This document shows positions 6,393 through 6,539 of a stretch of DNA of 6,539 bases, one piece after another (the first letter of the stretch is position 1; each line of letters begins with the position of its first letter). The DNA comes from Schwartzia sp. (in: firmicutes). Lineage in GTDB: Bacteria; Bacillota; Negativicutes; Selenomonadales; Selenomonadaceae. The stretch spans positions 1-6,539 of the forward strand of contig JAGAZS010000281.1 in NCBI GenBank assembly GCA_017939945.1, read 5' to 3'. The notes beneath the pieces are model-generated. The model saw nothing but the letters and a program-made list of their open reading frames with translations. It made no database searches and was not told where the DNA came from. Both the position numbers and the translations under genes were made by a program.

Positions 6393-6539
6393 GCGTAAGC
6401 CCCTGCTTTCTGGCTGTGTACGACGGCGGCAAGATTATCCGCTTCTTCCTTGGTCAGCAGCTTGCTCATTTTCCTAATCGTTTCCATGTCTTCCATGCCG
6501 TTTTGATTGCGCCCCGCGTTTCCACGATGGCTTCGTATA
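6389..6539 (-). CDS. Probable antitoxin partner of VapC, C-terminal part only; reading frame possibly broken
   Basis: The ORF in the frame that ends at TGA 6389-6391 is open to the right window edge. It finishes METIRKMSKLLTKEEADNLA (the last 20-odd residues follow, ending GAYA). Its place directly upstream of vapC with a 4-base GTGA overlap is the classic antitoxin-toxin order. No DNA-binding fold is visible because the N-terminus lies outside. The residues before about base 6500 in this frame (IRSHRGNAGRNQNG) read less like protein than another minus frame at the edge, which gives YEAIVETRG. The two join if one G is added to the GGGG run at 6512-6515. Alternatives are a 26-codon gene starting at ATG 6467-6469 behind a separate upstream gene, or an intact ORF as read. 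The antitoxin family cannot be named from this fragment. Confidence 0.5.
   Translation of the reverse strand, partial: IRSHRGNAGRNQNGMEDMETIRKMSKLLTKEEADNLAAVVHSQKAGAYA

Overview
The window looks like a chromosomal segment of a moderately GC-rich low-GC-phylum relative. The best guess is a Negativicutes (Selenomonas-like) Firmicute. The basis is strong AGGAGG-type ribosome binding sites, sigma-A style promoters, a GC-rich third codon position, and a gene mix (cytosolic M16C peptidase, Cache/GGDEF protein, YgbA-family protein) at home in that group. The taxon is an inference, since no marker gene is present.

Layout, left to right: (1) the first 32 codons of a secreted protein on the minus strand, cut by the window edge; (2) directly upstream of it, and probably in the same operon, a complete 972-residue PreP-like M16C zinc peptidase (113-3031, minus) with its own extended -10 promoter; (3) a rho-independent terminator (3083-3111) closing the next gene, a membrane-bound diguanylate cyclase with an extracytoplasmic sensor (3125-4684, minus); (4) a divergent promoter region (about 4740-4812) serving the cyclase leftwards and a cysteine-rich YgbA-family protein (4854-5345, plus) rightwards; (5) a strong bidirectional terminator (5357-5393) between two convergent genes; (6) a small MaoC-like hotdog protein (5407-5964, minus); (7) 17 bases upstream of it on the same strand, a VapC-type PIN toxin (5982-6392), overlapped by 4 bases by the tail of a probable antitoxin gene that runs off the right edge and may be frameshifted.

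How the genes work together: most of the window is housekeeping (peptide degradation) and signalling (cyclic dinucleotide synthesis). The YgbA family is named for a nitrogen-oxide-stimulated promoter in enterobacteria. Sharing a control region with a sensor cyclase raises the possibility that both answer one stress signal, but the sequence does not prove this. The toxin-antitoxin pair is visibly more AT-rich than its neighbours. It has no visible terminator before the MaoC-like gene, which suggests a late-arriving module that now supplies transcription to that gene.

I found no RNA gene, CRISPR array, insertion sequence or convincing novel multi-gene system. The least ordinary parts are the antitoxin end (6389-6539), the divergent control region, and the departures of the cyclase from the canonical active and inhibitory sites. 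There is no gene-free stretch over 300 bases.
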